This document shows, in pieces, positions 1 to 9,011 of a DNA stretch of 64,000 nt. The DNA lies in assembly GCF_011947265.1 (NCBI RefSeq), contig NZ_JAATHD010000016.1:91830-155829 (forward strand), read 5' to 3'. Numbering within the stretch: the stretch's first letter is position 1; every line of letters begins with the position of its first letter. The position numbers were made by a program, and so were the translations under genes. Source of the stretch: Paenibacillus sp. HB172176. Lineage in GTDB: Bacteria > Bacillota > Bacilli > Paenibacillales > Paenibacillaceae. A model generated the notes under the pieces. It did not search any database, was not told where the DNA came from, and worked only from the letters and a program-made list of their open reading frames with translations.

Positions 1-494
1 CGTACTTCTTGTTCGATTTCATCAGCCCGCTCCCTCAGAATCTCCATTCCGACGATTGTTGAGCCGTATTCGGCAAGAATAAGATCCTCATCATCGAATC
101 CACCCGCCTGCCTTGTCAGCAATAACGTGCCAAGACGGTCTCCTCCTCCGATAATCGGAACGACGGTCATAATTTCCTGCTCTCCCAATCTTGGGAAGGC
201 TTCCATAATGCCCGAATCAGGCTTTACATTCGTCATCGATTCCTGCGTTTCCATAAATCGAAGATTGGTGTCTACAGAGAATCGAAGCTCGTCCGCCGAC
301 AATGATCGGATAAAGTCATGATCATAGATGTCGATAGCGGCGCAGCCAAGTATCTTCCCCCTCCGGCTGATTACGAACACATTGCTCTGTATCGTAGAGC
401 AAAGCACCTCCGCCATTTCTCTGAAGCTCAGTGCTTTCCCGGCTGCGCGCTGCAGCAGCCGGTTCAGCGTTCTTGTCTTATTCAATAAACTCAT
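1..494 (-). CDS. codY: CodY, GTP/branched-chain amino acid-sensing global repressor (partial; C-terminus outside window)
   Basis: Only the first 164 codons are present, and the gene runs off the left edge. The visible protein starts MSLLNKTRTLNRLLQ, and its GAF-type effector domain includes MAEVLCSTIQSNVFVISRRG and ends near GMEILRERADEIEQEV; all of this is typical of CodY. In the family this domain binds isoleucine/valine and GTP, and a C-terminal winged helix, lost here, binds DNA to repress stationary-phase and nutrient-acquisition genes. The ATG is preceded by GGGAGG about 10 nt upstream. It lies 30 nt downstream of hslU in the same direction, the classical hslV-hslU-codY order. DNA binding cannot be checked because that part is missing. 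Confidence 0.96.
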   Translation of the reverse strand, partial: MSLLNKTRTLNRLLQRAAGKALSFREMAEVLCSTIQSNVFVISRRGKILGCAAIDIYDHDFIRSLSADELRFSVDTNLRFMETQESMTNVKPDSGIMEAFPRLGEQEIMTVVPIIGGGDRLGTLLLTRQAGGFDDEDLILAEYGSTIVGMEILRERADEIEQEV

Positions 495-524
495 TTCTTA
501 TTTGCCTCCCAAAGCTTTTCAACA

Positions 525-1925
525 CTACAGTATATATTGACTCAAATCGCGATCTTTCGCAACACTTCCCAGCTTTTCCCTCACATATTCCGGAGTAATC
601 GTCATCCTCTCCATATTCAACTCCGGAGCTTCGAACGACAAATCCTCAAGCAAGCGCTCAAGAATCGTATGCAATCTGCGCGCGCCGATATTCTCCATAT
701 TGCGATTAACGTCTGCGGCAATAGAGGCAAGCTCCCGAATCGCTTCCTCCGAGAAGTCAATCTCAATGCCCTCTGTCTGCAGCAATGCCGTATACTGCTT
801 GGTCAGAGCATTCTTCGGCTCCGTCAGAATGCTGATGAAATCATCCAGGCTTAAGGAAGTCAGCTCAACTCTGATCGGGAAGCGCCCCTGCAGCTCCGGA
901 ATGAGATCTGAAGGCTTTGCGATATGGAAAGCGCCTGCGGCAACGAATAACACATAATCCGTTTTGACCGGACCGTATTTGGTCATCACCGTGGAACCTT
1001 CTACGATAGGAAGAATATCCCGCTGTACGCCCTCACGGGATACATCAGGTCCCGAGCCGCGCGACGGGCTCGCTATTTTGTCGATCTCATCGATGAAGAT
1101 AATCCCGCTTTGCTCCGCTCTCACAATCGATTCGGTTATTACATCATCCATGTCGATCAGCTTATTCGCTTCTTCCTGAATTAACGCTTTTCTCGCTTCT
1201 TTTATAGGCAGTTTGCGCTTTTTCGGCTTCTTCGGCATAAGCTGCGAGAACATTTCCTGCATATTCATACCCATTCCTTCAGGACCTTGGCCGGACAGCA
1301 TGTCAAGCATGCTTGGCGAGGTATCCTCGACTTCGATCTCGATAACCTCGTTCTCAAGCTTGCCTGCGGCAAGCTCCTCTCTCAGCTTCGAGCGCTTCTG
1401 CTCGAGAGTCTCGTCAATTACCTTGTCTGCCTCTTCTTCCTTCTCCTCCTGTCCGCCTCCGAACAGCATTTCGAAAGGATTTTTGGATGCTTTGGCTTTC
1501 GTAGCCGATGGAGCAAGGAGCATTACAATCCGTTCATTCGCAAGCTTCTCCGCCTTATCCTTGACCTCCTCGGTTCTCTCGGATTTCACCATGCGTATCG
1601 CGGTTTCGACCAAGTCGCGCACCATCGATTCGACGTCCCTGCCCACATAGCCGACTTCCGTGAACTTGGTTGCTTCCAGCTTTACGAAAGGCGCTCCTAC
1701 CAATTTGGCAAGTCTGCGGGCGATTTCCGTCTTGCCGACGCCCGTCGGCCCGATCATCAGAATGTTCTTAGGCACGATTTCATCCCGCAAAGCTTCATCC
1801 AGCTTGCTTCTGCGGTAACGATTGCGCAGCGCCACGGCAACGGATCTCTTCGCATCCTTTTGTCCAACGATATATTTATCCAGTTCAGCCACAATTTGAC
1901 GCGGTGTCCATGCATCATTCTTCAT
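525..1925 (-). CDS. hslU: HslU (ClpY), AAA+ unfoldase of the HslUV protease
   Basis: 466 residues, the usual family length. It unfolds substrates with ATP and feeds them to the HslV peptidase. Visible motifs are Walker A GPTGVGKTE near residue 60, Walker B GIIFIDEID near residue 275, an acidic/Lys-rich I-domain insertion between them (about 110-245), and the C-terminal tail KDRDLSQYIL, which docks into HslV in this family. The start is ATG with GGAGGTGGA directly upstream. It lies 29 nt downstream of hslV and 30 nt upstream of codY, so the three are probably cotranscribed. Nothing is unusual in the sequence. Confidence 0.97.
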   Translation of the reverse strand: MKNDAWTPRQIVAELDKYIVGQKDAKRSVAVALRNRYRRSKLDEALRDEIVPKNILMIGPTGVGKTEIARRLAKLVGAPFVKLEATKFTEVGYVGRDVESMVRDLVETAIRMVKSERTEEVKDKAEKLANERIVMLLAPSATKAKASKNPFEMLFGGGQEEKEEEADKVIDETLEQKRSKLREELAAGKLENEVIEIEVEDTSPSMLDMLSGQGPEGMGMNMQEMFSQLMPKKPKKRKLPIKEARKALIQEEANKLIDMDDVITESIVRAEQSGIIFIDEIDKIASPSRGSGPDVSREGVQRDILPIVEGSTVMTKYGPVKTDYVLFVAAGAFHIAKPSDLIPELQGRFPIRVELTSLSLDDFISILTEPKNALTKQYTALLQTEGIEIDFSEEAIRELASIAADVNRNMENIGARRLHTILERLLEDLSFEAPELNMERMTITPEYVREKLGSVAKDRDLSQYIL

Positions 1926-1954
1926 TGTGATCCACCTCCGGTTTCAAATAATAA

Positions 1955-2500
1955 TCAAACAATTTCTTCCACGATAATATTATGATTCGTAAAGACACAG
2001 ATTTCCGCGGCGATTTCAAGCGAGGAACGCGCCATATCCTTCGCTTCCATCTCTGGCGCATGACGCTTCAGCGCCCTGGCCGCCGACAAGGCGAAGGTGC
2101 CTCCCGAACCAATGGCAAGAATATCATCATCCGCTTCGATAATTTCTCCATTGCCGGAAATGAGCAGCAAACCGGACTTATCCATTACGAGCATCATCGC
2201 CTCCAGCTTGCGGAGTATGCGATCCGATCGCCAATCCTTGGCGAGCTCCACCGCAGCCCGCTGCAGATTGCCGTGATGCTCTTCCAGCTTTGCTTCGAAT
2301 TTCTCGAACAACGTTATCGCATCGGCTACCGATCCCGCAAATCCGGCAACCACTTGACCGCGATACAATCTTCTGACCTTTTTCGCGTGATGCTTCATTA
2401 CCATGCTATTGCCGAAGGTAACCTGGCCGTCGCCGGCAATAGCGCCCTTGCCATTGTGGCGAACAGCGCAGATCGTCGTTGCGTGAAATTGCATTTCCAT
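1955..2500 (-). CDS. hslV: HslV (ClpQ/CodW), peptidase subunit of HslUV
   Basis: 181 residues, with the proteasome-beta-like core AGDGQVTFGNSMVMKHHAKK and FAGSVADAITLFEKFE. In most HslV proteins the catalytic nucleophile is the Thr just after the initiator Met. Here the conserved TTI is preceded by MEMQFHA, giving a seven-residue extension like that of Bacillus CodW (MSSFHATTI), but with no Ser or Thr at position 2. Either this short propeptide is cleaved to expose Thr8 or the enzyme works differently. ATG at 2500 is chosen because AGGAGG lies 7 nt before it; the second Met is a less well spaced alternative. It follows trmFO by 16 nt, leaving no room for xerC. Confidence 0.95.
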   Translation of the reverse strand: MEMQFHATTICAVRHNGKGAIAGDGQVTFGNSMVMKHHAKKVRRLYRGQVVAGFAGSVADAITLFEKFEAKLEEHHGNLQRAAVELAKDWRSDRILRKLEAMMLVMDKSGLLLISGNGEIIEADDDILAIGSGGTFALSAARALKRHAPEMEAKDMARSSLEIAAEICVFTNHNIIVEEIV

Positions 2501-2516
2501 GGAATTCCCTCCTACA

Positions 2517-3845
2517 TTATGAATATATGTTGATCAGAACCTCTTTTTTGAATTGCTCGATGCCATTAAGCGCTCGATTTGCAATCGCTTCGTTTTTTTC
2601 TTTTTTGTTGCGTATTCTATTCTCAAGCGGCGGAAATAGACCAAAATTCGCGTTCATCGGTTGAAAATGCTTGAAATCGGCGGTAGTAATATATTTCGCC
2701 ATGCTGCCCAGCGCCGTATGCTCGGGAAGCGTTACCGTCTCTTCCCCTTTTGCGAGACGCGCCGCGTTGATTCCGGCGATTAAGCCCGATGCCGCAGATT
2801 CGACATACCCTTCAACGCCGGTCATCTGACCGGCAAAGAACAAGGTATCCCTATTCTTCGTTTGATAGGTGGCCTCCAGCAATCTTGGCGAGTTGATGAA
2901 GGTGTTGCGATGCATCACGCCGTAGCGTACAAATTCCGCATTTTCAAGACCCGGAATCAACGAGAAAACCCGCTTCTGCTCTCCCCACTTCAAATGCGTC
3001 TGGAAGCCGACCATGTTGTACAAGGTGCCTGCAGCATTGTCCTGGCGAAGCTGAATGACCGCATGCGGCAGCTTGCCGGTATGCGGATTAACGAGACCAA
3101 CGGGCTTCATTGGACCGAACAACGCCGTCTGCTTGCCGCGGCTCATCATGACTTCGATCGGCATGCAGCCTTCGAAATAGATTTCCTTCTCGAATTCCTT
3201 GAGCTCCGCCGTCTCCGCGTGAACAAGCGCGTCGTAGAATAACTCAAACTCTTCTTCGGTCATCGGACAGTTGAGATAGGCAGCCTCCCCTTTGTCGTAC
3301 CGGGAAGCAAGATACACCTTGCTCATGTCGATAGATTCCTTCTCGATAATCGGCGCAGCCGCATCATAGAAGTAAAAGTATTCTTCGCCGAGAAGCTCCT
3401 GAATCTGCTTCGACAAAGATGGCGCCGTCAAGGGCCCTGTCGCAATCACGACAATGCCGTCCTTAGGAATTTCGGTTACTTCCTCATTGCGGACATCAAT
3501 CAACGGATGCTCTTTCAGCCGGCTTGTAACCTCACCGGAGAAGCCGTCGCGATCTACTGCCAGCGCCCCTCCGGCAGGGACCGCGTGACGGTCTGCGCTG
3601 CTCAGAATAAGCGAATCAAGCCGCCGCATTTCCTCCTTCAAGACGCCAACGGCGTTAGCCAGACCGTTAGCTCTCAGACTATTGCTGCAAACCAGCTCCG
3701 CGAATTGATTCGTGTGATGCGCCGGCGTCTGTTTGACCGGCCTCATTTCATATAGAGTAACGGGCACGCCTTGTGAAGCAATTTGCCAAGCGGCTTCGCT
3801 TCCGGCAAGACCTGCTCCGATGACTGTCACTTTTTGCTCGGACAA
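2517..3845 (-). CDS. trmFO: TrmFO, folate/FAD-dependent tRNA uridine-54 C5-methyltransferase
   Basis: 442 residues starting from a TTG codon, with AAGGA about 10 nt upstream. It makes ribothymidine-54 in the tRNA T-loop using methylenetetrahydrofolate and FADH2. The N-terminus carries the FAD-binding VIGAGLAGSEAAWQ, and the two cysteines important in the family are in VCSNSLRANG (about residue 53) and FEGCMPIEVMMSRG (about 226). MYRNTFINSPRLL-type C-terminal signatures are present as MHRNTFINSPRLL. Gene order topA-trmFO-hslV-hslU-codY is kept apart from the missing xerC. A 714-nt spacer separates it from topA, so it may have its own promoter; none was clear. Confidence 0.96.
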   Translation of the reverse strand: MSEQKVTVIGAGLAGSEAAWQIASQGVPVTLYEMRPVKQTPAHHTNQFAELVCSNSLRANGLANAVGVLKEEMRRLDSLILSSADRHAVPAGGALAVDRDGFSGEVTSRLKEHPLIDVRNEEVTEIPKDGIVVIATGPLTAPSLSKQIQELLGEEYFYFYDAAAPIIEKESIDMSKVYLASRYDKGEAAYLNCPMTEEEFELFYDALVHAETAELKEFEKEIYFEGCMPIEVMMSRGKQTALFGPMKPVGLVNPHTGKLPHAVIQLRQDNAAGTLYNMVGFQTHLKWGEQKRVFSLIPGLENAEFVRYGVMHRNTFINSPRLLEATYQTKNRDTLFFAGQMTGVEGYVESAASGLIAGINAARLAKGEETVTLPEHTALGSMAKYITTADFKHFQPMNANFGLFPPLENRIRNKKEKNEAIANRALNGIEQFKKEVLINIYS

Positions 3846-4559
3846 AGTGGATCATTCCTTTGCTTAAATTTACTTCCTCAACCCTTTAATGAAGGGCTTC
3901 AACCCTCCCAACCAGGAGTTCAACCCTCCCAAACCCTCCCTTCAAAGGGAGGGCGGGCTCGAGAAGGCGCAGCGCCCTCTGGACTCCCGCATAGATAACG
4001 TATCCATTACACATGCGATTCAGAGTTAAAATCTATGTAGGAGCGCTTGCGTCCCTGCGGGACACGCTGGAAGGCGTGCGTTAGAACGAAACCAAACTTC
4101 TCAAAATCCGTGGAATTTCTAAAAATAAAACCCCTTACTCTTTATGGCGTTTTATTTTCAGTACTGGCGGTGGCCGTTTGGTCATGTACGATTCTAACGA
4201 ATACTCACATCGTTATTTTAGCGAATTCAGCCATTCTTGGAATCTAATAAATAATGATAACGCTATTGCTTTAGTATTATGCATTTTTTAAATCAAAAAC
4301 GATAAATAAGGTTACCAATCTTCTTTAGATCCAAAAATCATACCGCAGCCAGCTGCTAACGAAACCAGGATTCCTTAGAATTTGAAATCCGCTTCATATG
4401 AAGGAATCGCATGCCGATCAAAGGGTTTGGCAACAAGGTTGCTAGCTGATTACTTTGACAAGTTCGGTGGTCTTAGAACAACATCATCCTCCCTGGATAG
4501 GGAGGACGTTTGCGCTTAGTTCTTATTTTAGCTGGTTGACGAGCCCTGATGCAAATAGG
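3846..4559. other. 714-nt non-coding spacer between trmFO and topA with short hairpins
   Basis: No credible gene was found on either strand. The part next to trmFO holds three ACCCTCCCA-like repeats and a 9-bp hairpin CCCTCCCTT / AAGGGAGGG at 3934-3953. The part next to topA holds a 7-bp hairpin TCCTCCC / GGGAGGA at 4487-4506 with the same core. In between, 4090-4420 is markedly more AT-rich than its surroundings, and GTCCC/GGGAC and CACGC/GCGTG stems lie near 4050-4080. The stretch may be a decayed insertion flanked by related palindromes, but no transposase remnant or terminal inverted repeat was recognised. Confidence 0.5.
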
Positions 4560-6659
4560 TTATGCCTGCTCCTCGTTATCATCATCCAGAACCTCTTCCG
4601 AATAGTCGCAGGCAACGCACTGGAGCTTCGCTCCGCTGCGATTGCGCTTCTCCACCAGATTCGCGTCGCAATTCGGGCAATGCTTGTTCGTCGGTTTGTC
4701 CCAAGACACATAATCGCAGCCCGGATACTGATCACAGCCGTAGAAGATACGTCCCTTCTTGCTGCGCCGCTCGATAATTTTGCCCTCATGGCATTTCGGG
4801 CATTCAACGCCGATATCCTTCACGATCGGCTTAGTGTTGCGGCATTCCGGGAAGCCGGAGCATGCCAGAAACTTGCCGAAGCGTCCCATCTTATAAACGA
4901 GATGTCGGCCGCATTTCTCGCAAATTTCATCAGACACTTCATCCTGAATTTCAACTTCCTTCATTTCTTCCTCCGCCACCTCAAGGCGCTTCTCGAAGGA
5001 TTCGTAGAAATCGGCAAGCACCTTCACCCAATTGCCGTCGCCGTCTTCGACATGGTCGAGATTGCCTTCCATATTGGCCGTGAACTCCGCATCCAATATT
5101 TCGGGGAAAAATTCCTCCATAAGCTGAATGACGAGCTCTCCGAGCTCGGTCGGCATAAATTTTTTTTCTTCTATCGCAACATAGCCGCGCCGCTGTATCG
5201 TTTCGAGCGTTGGCGCATACGTGCTCGGCCGGCCGATACCCAGCTCCTCCAGCGTCTTCACCAGCCTTGCTTCGGTATAGCGCGGAGGCGGCTGAGTGAA
5301 ATGCTGCTTCGGCTCGATTTCATCCGACTGAATGACATCGCCCGGCGACAGCTGCGGCAGAAATTTATGCTCTTCGACCGTGCCGTCGTCATTGCCTTCC
5401 ACATAGATCTTCATGAAGCCGGGGAACTTGACTTTGGAACCGGCTGCGCGGAACAGGGTGTCTCCCGCTTTCAAATCCACCGTCATGGTATCCAGTACAG
5501 CCGATGACATCTGGCTGGAGGTGAATCTCTCCCAAATCAGCTTGTATAATTTCAATTGATCTCTCGACAAGAACGGCTTCATGACCTCCGGCTCCCGTAG
5601 AATGGAGGTCGGCCGAATCGCTTCATGCGCATCTTGAGCATTGCTGTTTTTCTTCAAATAGACGCGCGGCTGCTCCGGCATATACTCCGAACCGTATTTT
5701 TCCGTTATGAAAGCTTTCGCTTCTTCTTGGGCTACGGGAGATATACGCGTCGAATCCGTTCTCATGTACGTAATGAGACCAACGGTCCCTTCTTTCCCAA
5801 GCTCAACGCCTTCATAAAGCTGCTGGGCGACCGACATCGTCTTAGACGCCCGGAAGCCGATCTTTCTTGCAGCCTCCTGCTGCAGCGAGCTCGTTATGAA
5901 TGGCGGAGACGGATTCCGCTGACGCTCCTTCTCCTTCACTTCATTCACCGTGAAAGGCTCGCCCTTCATCGCTTGAAGCACTTCATTCACATCGGCTTCC
6001 TTGCCAAGCTCCTTTTTCTCGCCGTTCAACGAATAGTATTTGGCCTCGAACGCCGTATTCTTATGCTTGAGCTTCGCGGTAATCGACCAATATTCCTCGG
6101 GCACGAATTCGTCAATCTCATTGTCGCGATCGATGATCAGCTTAACGGCGACGGATTGAACCCTGCCCGCTGAGAGGCCTTTCTTCACCTTTTTCCACAG
6201 AAGCGGCGATATTTTGTAGCCGACGAGCCGATCCAGAATACGCCGAGCTTGCTGCGCGTTGACCAAATCCATATTGATCTTGCGCGGTGTCTTGAAAGCG
6301 TCCTTTACCGCCTGTTTCGTAATCTCATTAAAAACAACCCTGCATGTATCCGTGTCGTCCAGCTCCAAATAATGCGCAAGATGCCAGGCGATAGCTTCCC
6401 CTTCGCGATCGGGGTCGGCAGCAAGATAGACATGCTTCACTTTTTTTCTCGCATCCTTCAATTCCTTTAGAATGCTTCCTTTTCCTCGAATGGTTATATA
6501 TTTGGGGTTGAAATTATTTTCGACCTCAACGCCGATCTGACTTTTAGGCAGATCGCGAATATGACCCATTGACGCTTTCACAATATACTTGCTTCCAAGA
6601 TATTTACCTATCGTTTTGGCCTTGGCCGGTGATTCCACGATAACTAAAGAGTCTGCCAT
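4560..6659 (-). CDS. topA: DNA topoisomerase I (type IA)
   Basis: 699 residues from the ATG at 6659, which has GGAGG about 8 nt upstream; an upstream in-frame extension to 6713 lacks family similarity and overlaps dprA. It relaxes negatively supercoiled DNA. The Toprim domain begins MADSLVIVESPAKAKTIGKY and contains DPDREGEAIAWH; the catalytic Tyr is in GLITYMRTDSTRIS near residue 300. Three C-terminal zinc ribbons of the CxxC...C form (CEKCGRHLV, CPKCHEGKI, CPNCDANLV) occupy about residues 575-690. It lies 28 nt downstream of dprA, as in Bacillus. Confidence 0.97.
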   Translation of the reverse strand: MADSLVIVESPAKAKTIGKYLGSKYIVKASMGHIRDLPKSQIGVEVENNFNPKYITIRGKGSILKELKDARKKVKHVYLAADPDREGEAIAWHLAHYLELDDTDTCRVVFNEITKQAVKDAFKTPRKINMDLVNAQQARRILDRLVGYKISPLLWKKVKKGLSAGRVQSVAVKLIIDRDNEIDEFVPEEYWSITAKLKHKNTAFEAKYYSLNGEKKELGKEADVNEVLQAMKGEPFTVNEVKEKERQRNPSPPFITSSLQQEAARKIGFRASKTMSVAQQLYEGVELGKEGTVGLITYMRTDSTRISPVAQEEAKAFITEKYGSEYMPEQPRVYLKKNSNAQDAHEAIRPTSILREPEVMKPFLSRDQLKLYKLIWERFTSSQMSSAVLDTMTVDLKAGDTLFRAAGSKVKFPGFMKIYVEGNDDGTVEEHKFLPQLSPGDVIQSDEIEPKQHFTQPPPRYTEARLVKTLEELGIGRPSTYAPTLETIQRRGYVAIEEKKFMPTELGELVIQLMEEFFPEILDAEFTANMEGNLDHVEDGDGNWVKVLADFYESFEKRLEVAEEEMKEVEIQDEVSDEICEKCGRHLVYKMGRFGKFLACSGFPECRNTKPIVKDIGVECPKCHEGKIIERRSKKGRIFYGCDQYPGCDYVSWDKPTNKHCPNCDANLVEKRNRSGAKLQCVACDYSEEVLDDDNEEQA

Positions 6660-6687
6660 GCGAGGTGCCTCCTCTCTCTCTAACAAA

Positions 6688-7821
6688 TTACAATGCGATA
6701 TATATCGAACCAAGCTGTAGCTCGATCCTCCGTTTTATACATAAATTTAGCAGAAGTGCGTTCAAATGTCCAAACGGAATCATGAGCAGCTCATGCATTT
6801 CATCCAATGACATCGGCCGATCGCGGAGCAATTCGATGATTGCCGCCTCTTCGCCGCTTAGCTCGGCGACACCTTCGCCGCCGTACTGAACGAGGCCCGC
6901 AGCTTGCGCTGAAGCTTCTTCCCTGTAATTTCTTAACCAAGGAAGCTCGTCAAAGATTTGCGATACGGATGTCATCAACCGCGCTTTGCCTTCCTTGATC
7001 AGCTCATTCGGGCCTTCGCTCATCGGCGAAGAGATCGGACCCGGCAGCGCGAACAGCTCTCGATCCATCTCGAGCGCATGCTTCGCCGTAATCATCGAGC
7101 CGCTCTTCCGAGCGCCTTCAACAACAATAACAGCCTGGCATAATGCCGATATAATCCGGTTTCGCTGATGAAATTGGCCTGGATGCAGCGCCGTGCCAAG
7201 CGGTGTCTCCGACAACAACAATCCATTTCCGGCTATCTCCTTGTACAGCGACTCATGCTCCGGGGGATAGCAGCGATTGATCGGCGTGGGCAAAACAGCC
7301 ACAGTGCTTCCCTTATGCTTCAGAGCCGCGACATGGGCAATATGGTCAATCCCCCTTGCGAGGCCGCTTACAACCGTTATGCCGGCGGCTGACAGCTCTT
7401 CAGCCATGCTGGCAGCCGAATGCCTGCCATAGGCTGTCGGCTTTCGCGTTCCTACAATAGATACAGAGGGACGATGAAGCAATTCAAGCCTGCCTTTTGC
7501 GTACAATACCCAGGGCGGCTGCGCCGTTTCTTTTAAAATCGCAGGATAAGCTTCGTCATAAGGCGTTAAGGTGACCGCTCCGGACTCCATAATCGCTGGA
7601 GAATCAGCCTCCGTCAGAAGCCATGGCTTATCGCGGTACATAGCCTCCGCTTTTTGAGCCTGATTTCTTTTGAGTCCAATACCGAGCAGAGTTTCCTGAG
7701 ACCAGTCTTCCTTCTTCCACAGCTCATGGGCAACTGCCTTTTGAATCGCGTGCCAGCCGATGCCGGGAATTTCATACAGCGCAATGATCATTTGTCTGCA
7801 AGCTTGATTATTTTCAAACAT
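6688..7821 (-). CDS. dprA: DprA, DNA-processing/RecA-loading protein
   Basis: About 377 residues. In natural transformation DprA binds incoming single-stranded DNA and loads RecA. The Rossmann-like core shows SIVGTRKPTAYGR, SGLARGIDHIAHVAAL and HQRNRIISALCQAVIVVEG, all strong family signatures. An N-terminal SAM-like region (IALYEIPGIGWHAIQ) and a C-terminal winged-helix-like part (MSLDEMHELLMIPFGHLN) flank it. The start is uncertain: ATG 7821 (MFENNQ) has GAGGG 11 nt upstream, while an ATG at 7866 has no ribosome binding site. It sits between sucD and topA, the usual place. With comM nearby, the window holds two competence-associated genes. Confidence 0.93.
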   Translation of the reverse strand: MFENNQACRQMIIALYEIPGIGWHAIQKAVAHELWKKEDWSQETLLGIGLKRNQAQKAEAMYRDKPWLLTEADSPAIMESGAVTLTPYDEAYPAILKETAQPPWVLYAKGRLELLHRPSVSIVGTRKPTAYGRHSAASMAEELSAAGITVVSGLARGIDHIAHVAALKHKGSTVAVLPTPINRCYPPEHESLYKEIAGNGLLLSETPLGTALHPGQFHQRNRIISALCQAVIVVEGARKSGSMITAKHALEMDRELFALPGPISSPMSEGPNELIKEGKARLMTSVSQIFDELPWLRNYREEASAQAAGLVQYGGEGVAELSGEEAAIIELLRDRPMSLDEMHELLMIPFGHLNALLLNLCIKRRIELQLGSIYIAL

Positions 7822-7951
7822 ATCCAAACCAGCCCTCTCTTCTTTCGGGGCGGCTTGCATTCTCATCTATTGTGAGGTAAGGAACCCAAGAATGCAAGCC
7901 GCCGCCTTAAATTAACGAACCGCAACATAGCCGGAACAATGCGCAAGCAGC

Positions 7952-8000
7952 AAAAAAGGCAACCCTCGAGCACCCCGTAAGGGATGCAAAAAGGTTGCCT
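7952..8000 (-). terminator. Rho-independent terminator after sucCD
   Basis: On the minus strand AGGCAACC (8000-7993) pairs with GGTTGCCT (7964-7957), followed by a run of six T. The loop contains a second stem, GCATCCC / GGGGTGC. It lies just after the sucD stop and before dprA, so it should end the sucC-sucD transcript. Confidence 0.85.
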
Positions 8001-8018
8001 ACCTGTTTTATGTCCTAT

Positions 8019-8951
8019 TTATTTGTTCGTCACGCATTTATCAAGCAAGCCCTTTTCCTCAAGCACGCTGACAAGCGTCGAACCCATGTCAGAAGGCGTA
8101 GGAGCAACTTTGATGCCGCAAGCCTCGAGCGTAGCGATCTTCTCGGCAGCCGTTCCTTTGCCCCCGGAGATGATGGCGCCTGCATGTCCCATGCGCTTCC
8201 CTGGAGGCGCCGTTGCGCCGCCGATAAAGCCTACAACCGGCTTCTTCATGTTTGCTTTGATCCACTCTGCCGCTTCTTCCTCGGCAGTTCCGCCGATTTC
8301 GCCAATCATAATAACCGCGTAAGTATCCGGATCATCGTTGAAGCGGCTAAGAATATCGATAAATTCAGAGCCCTTCACAGGGTCGCCGCCGATACCGACT
8401 GCGGAGGATTGTCCGATGCCGCGAGTTGTCAGCTGATGAACAGCTTCATATGTCAGTGTTCCGGAACGGGACACGACGCCTACATGACCAACCGTGTGAA
8501 TATAGCCCGGCATAATGCCGATCTTGCATTCGCCCGGCGTAATAACGCCAGGACAGTTGGGTCCGATAAGAACGGTCTTGCTGCCGTCCATATAACGCTT
8601 CACCTTCACCATGTCCAGCACCGGAATGCCTTCTGTGATGCAGATAACGAGATCAAGCTCGGCGTCTACCGCTTCCATGATCGCGTCGGCGGCGAATGCC
8701 GGCGGAACATAGATAACCGAAGCGTTCGCGCCTGTAGCGTCAACCGCTTGCTTCACCGTGTTGAATACAGGAAGGGAAACAACCTTCCCGCTCTCTAAAG
8801 TAATGTCGACATTCGTGCCGCCCTTGCCGGGCGTTACGCCGCCAACCATTTGCGTACCGTAATCAAGCGCGCCTTTCGCATGAAACAGGCCTGTTGCGCC
8901 GGTAATGCCTTGAGTAATAACCTTCGTGTCTTTATTGACTAGAATACTCAA
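8019..8951 (-). CDS. sucD: Succinyl-CoA synthetase alpha subunit (ADP-forming)
   Basis: 310 residues, close to the usual 300. With SucC it converts succinyl-CoA to succinate with substrate-level phosphorylation in the TCA cycle. The CoA-binding Rossmann domain starts TKVITQGITGATGLFHAKG. The ligase domain has GPNCPGVITPGECKIGIMPG, and the phospho-histidine loop is GKRMGHAGAIISGGKG. The start is TTG, with AGGGG about 12 nt upstream; no better in-frame ATG exists. It follows sucC by 60 nt and is followed by a strong terminator, so sucC-sucD form a unit. Confidence 0.96.
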   Translation of the reverse strand: MSILVNKDTKVITQGITGATGLFHAKGALDYGTQMVGGVTPGKGGTNVDITLESGKVVSLPVFNTVKQAVDATGANASVIYVPPAFAADAIMEAVDAELDLVICITEGIPVLDMVKVKRYMDGSKTVLIGPNCPGVITPGECKIGIMPGYIHTVGHVGVVSRSGTLTYEAVHQLTTRGIGQSSAVGIGGDPVKGSEFIDILSRFNDDPDTYAVIMIGEIGGTAEEEAAEWIKANMKKPVVGFIGGATAPPGKRMGHAGAIISGGKGTAAEKIATLEACGIKVAPTPSDMGSTLVSVLEEKGLLDKCVTNK

Positions 8952-9011
8952 CTTAACTCACATCCCCTAAAATGAATTCATTTGCGCTCAAATCTCGCGC
9001 TGCAAGCTTGT

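Noticed and set aside
3921..3953. ACCCTCCCA repeats as a possible CRISPR-like array
   Set aside because: Only three short imperfect copies with no regular spacers.
4455..5507. 350-codon open frame on the plus strand
   Set aside because: Antisense to topA; no ribosome binding site and composition mirrors the topA codons.
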